Positions 19,451 through 22,837 of a stretch of 22,837 nucleotides of DNA are shown piece after piece. The notes beneath the pieces were generated by a model. The model had not been told where the DNA came from. It saw only the letters and a list, made by a program, of their open reading frames with translations, and made no database searches. A program made the translations under genes and the position numbers. The stretch is from Pelargonium cotyledonis (taxonomy: Eukaryota > Streptophyta > Magnoliopsida > Geraniales > Geraniaceae). The DNA is taken from contig JAYMTA010000948.1 in NCBI GenBank assembly GCA_036897625.1, positions 1 to 22,837 on the forward strand. Reading direction: 5' to 3'. The first letter of the stretch is position 1; each line of letters begins with the position of its first letter.

Positions 19451-20663
19451 TCTGGGTCCCATTTTAACCGTAGTCAACTGGTGGGACCCACCTTAAGACA
19501 ATGTCAAGAGTCTACCTTTTACTTCATGGGTTTGTGTCTTGTGCTCACTACTCACTTTCACAATCTTATCTCGGGTTCTTGCTTCAATCGGCAGTGACGG
19601 ATTCAGAAATTTTACGTTTCTTTTTTTTACTTTCGTGTGAGTGAGTTTTTGCGCTCCTAAGCATTATGGCATGCGCGTTTAATACTCGAAGGTAAGTAAA
19701 ATTAGAAATTTTGCTTTCTTACTTTTGTATGAGTGAATTTCCGTGTTCCTAAGCATTAGAACATCCGTATTTTAGAATTAATGGTGAGTTGTATTAAGGA
19801 TTTTGCTCGAAAATAGAGTCGAGAAACTAATGTTATTGATAAAAAAATATCTAGCGGATAACTTCAAACATATTTTGGTAAGTAAGTACATAAATATTCT
19901 TAATAATTGATAAAGTGAAAGACATTTGACATGAAAACTATTCATCTCTCTTTGGAGTATAATCCTAAACAATAATTACTTACCTAAATTTCACAACATA
20001 AATGGAATGTGTAGTAATATACTTTGGAAAATAATCATAAAAATTTTAAATTAGGAAGACATATGCGATAAGAATTTGACTTGCGTACGTTTTTAGTAAA
20101 TGTAGATAGAGAATATTGCACTTGGTGTATTTATTTTATGAGTACCAAATACTTATTTTACTAAAATTTAACGAAGTGTCGTCGAAAAGAGTGTTAGAAT
20201 GTACATAAGAACAAAGTGAGCACTTGAGTTCAATAATAGGATGATGGGACGACAACATAATCTGTTGCGACAAGTATACATTTCATGAACTTTTTTCCCC
20301 CTCAAAATTGTATCCAATTGGCCAATTTCATTCTAGAATATGTGCAAACCTACCTACCTGTTTTTTATAATCCTAATTTGGATGCAATTAAATCTTTGTT
20401 TCTTTCCAATTATCTACTTTTTTCTTGTCAACATATTACAAGTTTAATTTTGACAATTTTCTTGTGACCTTATTGTGCTTCATATGAAAAAAAAAAAAAA
20501 AAGCGTTGTCAATAGTTACAAGAAATATTTGAATTCTTGTGATTATTATCAAGACTTGAATGACTTGGAAAAACTAGATTAAAATTTTGATTGTGGTATT
20601 ATGGTTTGGTTGAATTATACGAATTAATATATGGTAGTTTAAGTTAATAATTTATAATGGACA
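19451..20663. other. AT-rich intergenic DNA upstream of the EIL gene
   Basis: No gene or RNA gene. The nearest part is the EIL promoter. It contains a 100-bp tandem duplication (19601-19797) and a 16-A run at 20487-20502. Confidence 0.5.
19601..19797. repeat. Degenerate tandem duplication, unit 100 bp
   Basis: Copy one starts ATTCAGAAATTTTACGTTTC at 19601 and copy two starts ATTAGAAATTTTGCTTTCTT at 19701. Both continue with TACTTT(C/T)GT(G/A)TGAGTGA and then (G/T)TCCTAAGCATTA in the same order. The copies have diverged by substitutions but hardly in length. It lies about 160 bp beyond the EIL TATA-like box, so it may form part of the distal promoter. Confidence 0.75.
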
Positions 20664-21444
20664 TTAGCTCAATTTGGTGGCTGAACTTTCAAAAGTGACA
20701 AACTAGTGGTTGAACTGTTGAAAAATTAAACAAACTAGTGACTATCATTAAATGTCAGTTAACTTTAATTGTTAATTGTTAATTTGATGTCATTGACCGA
20801 TGTTTACCAATTTTGACCGATCAAATTTTTTATCAAAAAAAATTATACTAGTATTCGAATGTTCACTTTAAACAAAAAATTAACTTAACGTGTTTTTCAG
20901 GTAACACGATTATTAATTTAAAATTTACAAAAAAAGTACGAACAAAAAAATAGTCATGTTTTAACTAAAATAACTAAAATAATAATTTTTTAAGTGAAAC
21001 ATGATAATGTTTTCATTTAAAAATACATATTCATGCGAATCTCTATTTTTTTCTGATTCGAGAAAAAATGTTTAAAAATATAAAATTTTAGCATAAATAA
21101 ATTTTTTGTTTAATATTTTTGGTTTACGAATATATATATATATTTTAAAAAATGAACTCTTATATATTAACATTTCTCTTAGTTATGATCATTTTTAGAA
21201 ATTATGAATTTGATTTTTCGTGTTAAAGTATTAACTTATAATTTTTTTTACAAAACACATAAACGACAAAAAATGACCTATTAATTATGTCTCATTAACA
21301 ACTAACAGTTAAAGTTAATAGATATGTAACGGTAACCACTAGTTTGTTTAATTTTTTAAAAGTTCAACCACTAGTTTGTCATTTTTAAAAGTTCGACCAC
21401 CACTTTGACTTTTGGCTCAAAGCTCAGCCACTAATTTGAACTAA
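20664..21444. mobile_element. Non-autonomous DNA transposon, probably Mutator-like, with long internally repeated TIRs
   Basis: The left arm (20664 to about 20800) and right arm (about 21285-21444) are inverted copies. Both begin at the outside with TTAG(C/T)TCAA and GTGGCTGA, then AAACTAGTGGTTGAAC, AAAAATTAAACAAACTAGTG, TTAACTTTAA and GTTGTTAAT. Arms of about 135-160 bp are long, as in Mutator-like elements. Each arm is itself built of units of about 30 bp ending in GTGG(C/T)TGAAC-like text: three in the left arm and four in the right. The 480-bp core is AT-rich and non-coding. I found no convincing 8-10 bp target-site duplication, so the exact ends and superfamily are uncertain. Confidence 0.7.
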
Positions 21445-21700
21445 AGTTCTTTTTTATGGTTAAAGTATAAAATTATTTTATCATTTTTTCTTATTATGAT
21501 AATGACTCACTTGTTTTTTTAAACATGTTTGAATCCATTTAACAAAATATATATAGAGAGAGAGATCATCAACCAATTTTAAACTGTACATAGTTCAATT
21601 TTAAACTATACACATTTTAATTTAAATTAAAAAGCGTAGTTGGCATAAATACGAAAATGATGTTGTTTAGTATACGATAAAGGAGAAGAAAAAAACTCAA
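21445..21700. other. AT-rich spacer, no gene
   Basis: It contains a short AT/GA microsatellite (ATATATATAGAGAGAGAG, about 21547-21566) and no other recognisable feature. Confidence 0.5.
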
Positions 21701-21701
21701 T

Positions 21702-21780
21702 TCGGTCATTGAACACTTTTTGGACCTAAAATGGTTCATGAACATTCTTGTTTGGATCCAAAATGGTTATTGACGTCAAT
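21702..21780. repeat. Three partial units of about 31 bp ending in a palindrome
   Basis: TCGGTCATTGAACACTTTTT (21702), TGGTTCATGAACATTCTTGT (21732) and TGGTTATTGACGTCAAT (21764) are successive degenerate copies. The first two end in GGACCTAAAA and GGATCCAAAA. The last ends in the 12-bp perfect palindrome ATTGACGTCAAT (21769-21780). It resembles one terminal arm of a DNA transposon; no matching inverted arm was found in the window. Confidence 0.6.
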
Positions 21781-22540
21781 TTTTATCACTAAATCTGTTA
21801 ATCAAAATGATGTGGGATTATGAATTGATTAATGATTTATATAATTAATTGATTTTGTTAACATGGAAGCAAGTTGCAATAAAAAAAGAAGAATGTGACC
21901 AGCACATGATTGCTCATTTCAACCTCACATTTTCAACCCATCAAAACAACGTTGTTTAACGCCCAATATTTTTGGGGGGACTGCCTTCTTCCTCTAAACA
22001 TGTTGACGTTCTTAACACAAACGCAAAAACGTAACAGTTTACTATCATCAGAAAAAATGTTTCATTTAGATCTTTCTTGTTTCTTTAGCCTTGGGCTGTT
22101 ATGTTTCTGTTGTTGCCGGCCTTGGGCCTTGTTGTATTGTTCTTGTGTTCTCTTTGTTTGGAATTCAAGAACATATTGTTGATCAAAAAATTAAAAATGG
22201 GTTCTTTTTTTTTTTTTTTTTTTTTGGAATTTGATAGAAAGTGTCTAACTATAATTTGTGCTTGATTTTGTTGTTTGTCATTAAGCAATAGGCTCTCAGT
22301 GACTTTATCTTTCTATTGCCTTTTTGTGATTGTTAAATGGGTTTAAGATCTTTGTAGTTATTGGTGAAGACTATTAGTATTTTCTGAAATTATTTTATCT
22401 GAATCTCTAATGAGTAATGATCATATGGTATGATCAAAACCTTAACTCTATTTGGTTGTTGAGAAAAAAAGATGATGTGGCAGTTCTTATGTGGAGTGGC
22501 AGCTACGTGGATGAGATAGATGATGTGGAGGTTGTTAACT
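21781..22540. other. Intergenic DNA, no gene seen
   Basis: It contains a 14-bp palindrome AAACAACGTTGTTT (21944-21957), a 22-T run (22205-22226) and GTGG/ATGATGTGG-rich text at 22475-22535. The open frames at 21910-22182 (+) and 22085-22288 (-) have no recognisable protein character. Confidence 0.5.
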
Positions 22541-22837
22541 TACAATAGCAGGTTGACTGGGGTTAAATAAAAAAGTTGAAACTTTAAGGGCCAAAATCAG
22601 ACTTTGCAAGTGTATCCAATTTGGTACCCTGACTTTGATTACGTCAAATTAAGTACCCAAACTTTTATTTTGTACCCAATGTAGTACCCACCGTCTAATT
22701 CCATCAATTCTTCTGTGAAACGCTTTGCTGGCATGCTGACATGGCTAAAATTGTCTACGCGGCATCCACATGGCATCCACTTGGCATCCACTTAACAAAT
22801 TACTAAAATGCCCTCATCTTCTTCATTTTCTCTTTTG
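22541..22837. mobile_element. Probable terminal part of another DNA transposon, running off the window
   Basis: Three direct, degenerate units begin AATTTGGTACCC (22618), AATTAAGTACCC (22647) and AATGTAGTACCC (22678), spaced 29 and 31 bp. They are followed by a GACATGGC/GGCATCCAC-rich stretch with an exact-length 11-bp triplication (22761-22793). Arms of this kind are typical of long-TIR plant elements, but the partner arm would lie right of the window, so this call rests on style alone. Confidence 0.45.
22761..22793 (+). repeat. 11-bp tandem repeat, three copies
   Basis: GGCATCCACAT, GGCATCCACTT and GGCATCCACTT stand in direct succession, differing at one base. It is a minisatellite-like patch within the putative transposon arm. 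Confidence 0.9.

Noticed and set aside
19027..19477. 138-codon minus-strand frame across the EIL promoter and leader (and its plus-strand counterpart)
   Set aside because: It would begin upstream of the TATA-like box and run through a probable leader exon and intron; composition is that of an untranslated leader.
22085..22288. Minus-strand frame with a lysine run
   Set aside because: The lysines come from a 22-base T homopolymer; no protein support.
1..22837. tRNA, rRNA and snoRNA genes
   Set aside because: No cloverleaf with A- and B-box promoter words or rRNA text was recognised by eye; a covariance-model scan would settle it.

Overview
This is a stretch of a eudicot plant nuclear genome. 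It has GT-AG introns, AT-rich intergenic DNA, microsatellites and several decayed transposable elements. Three host protein genes can be reconstructed. One is CCaMK/DMI3, the calcium/calmodulin-dependent kinase of root symbiosis. Its intact coding sequence suggests a mycorrhiza-competent species and argues against Brassicaceae, which lost this gene. I cannot name the species.

Layout. 1 to about 4190: a decayed LINE (L1-type non-LTR retrotransposon) on the plus strand, with endonuclease, reverse transcriptase, zf-RVT and RNase H remnants; its 5' part lies outside the window. About 4200-4850: AT-rich DNA without genes. About 4850-9755 (+): a spliced BED-finger/DUF659/hAT-dimerisation gene, a domesticated transposase type. 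I reconstruct four coding exons (756 aa) plus a probable 5' UTR exon and long leader intron. 9756-11040: intergenic DNA between two convergent genes, holding a 46-bp duplication and an LTR-retroelement relic marked by an initiator-Met-type primer-binding site. 11041-14281 (-): CCaMK, seven coding exons, 519 aa. 14346-16060: intergenic DNA with microsatellites, including the CCaMK promoter side. 16396-18600 (-): an EIN3/EIL-family ethylene-response transcription factor, 734 aa, intronless CDS, with a 5' UTR intron and a TATA-like box near 19440. 19450-22837: gene-free AT-rich DNA with a 100-bp tandem duplication, a 781-bp inverted-repeat element and two further repeat segments built of units of about 30 bp.

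CCaMK and the EIL gene lie head-to-tail on the minus strand, EIL upstream, with about 2.1 kb between the EIL stop codon and the CCaMK start codon. CCaMK decodes nuclear calcium spiking in arbuscular-mycorrhizal signalling. EIN3/EIL factors execute ethylene responses, and ethylene is known to damp symbiotic signalling, but the sequence gives no evidence that the two loci are co-regulated. The BED/hAT gene converges on CCaMK from the other side.

I found no convincing undescribed biological system. The most unusual features are: a frame-neutral 87-nt intron in the BED/hAT gene; degenerate peptide repeats in the EIL C-terminus; the mutation pattern of the LINE (many stops but no frameshift in its first 1.4 kb); and the cluster of three different sequences at the right end that share an architecture of units of about 30 bp.
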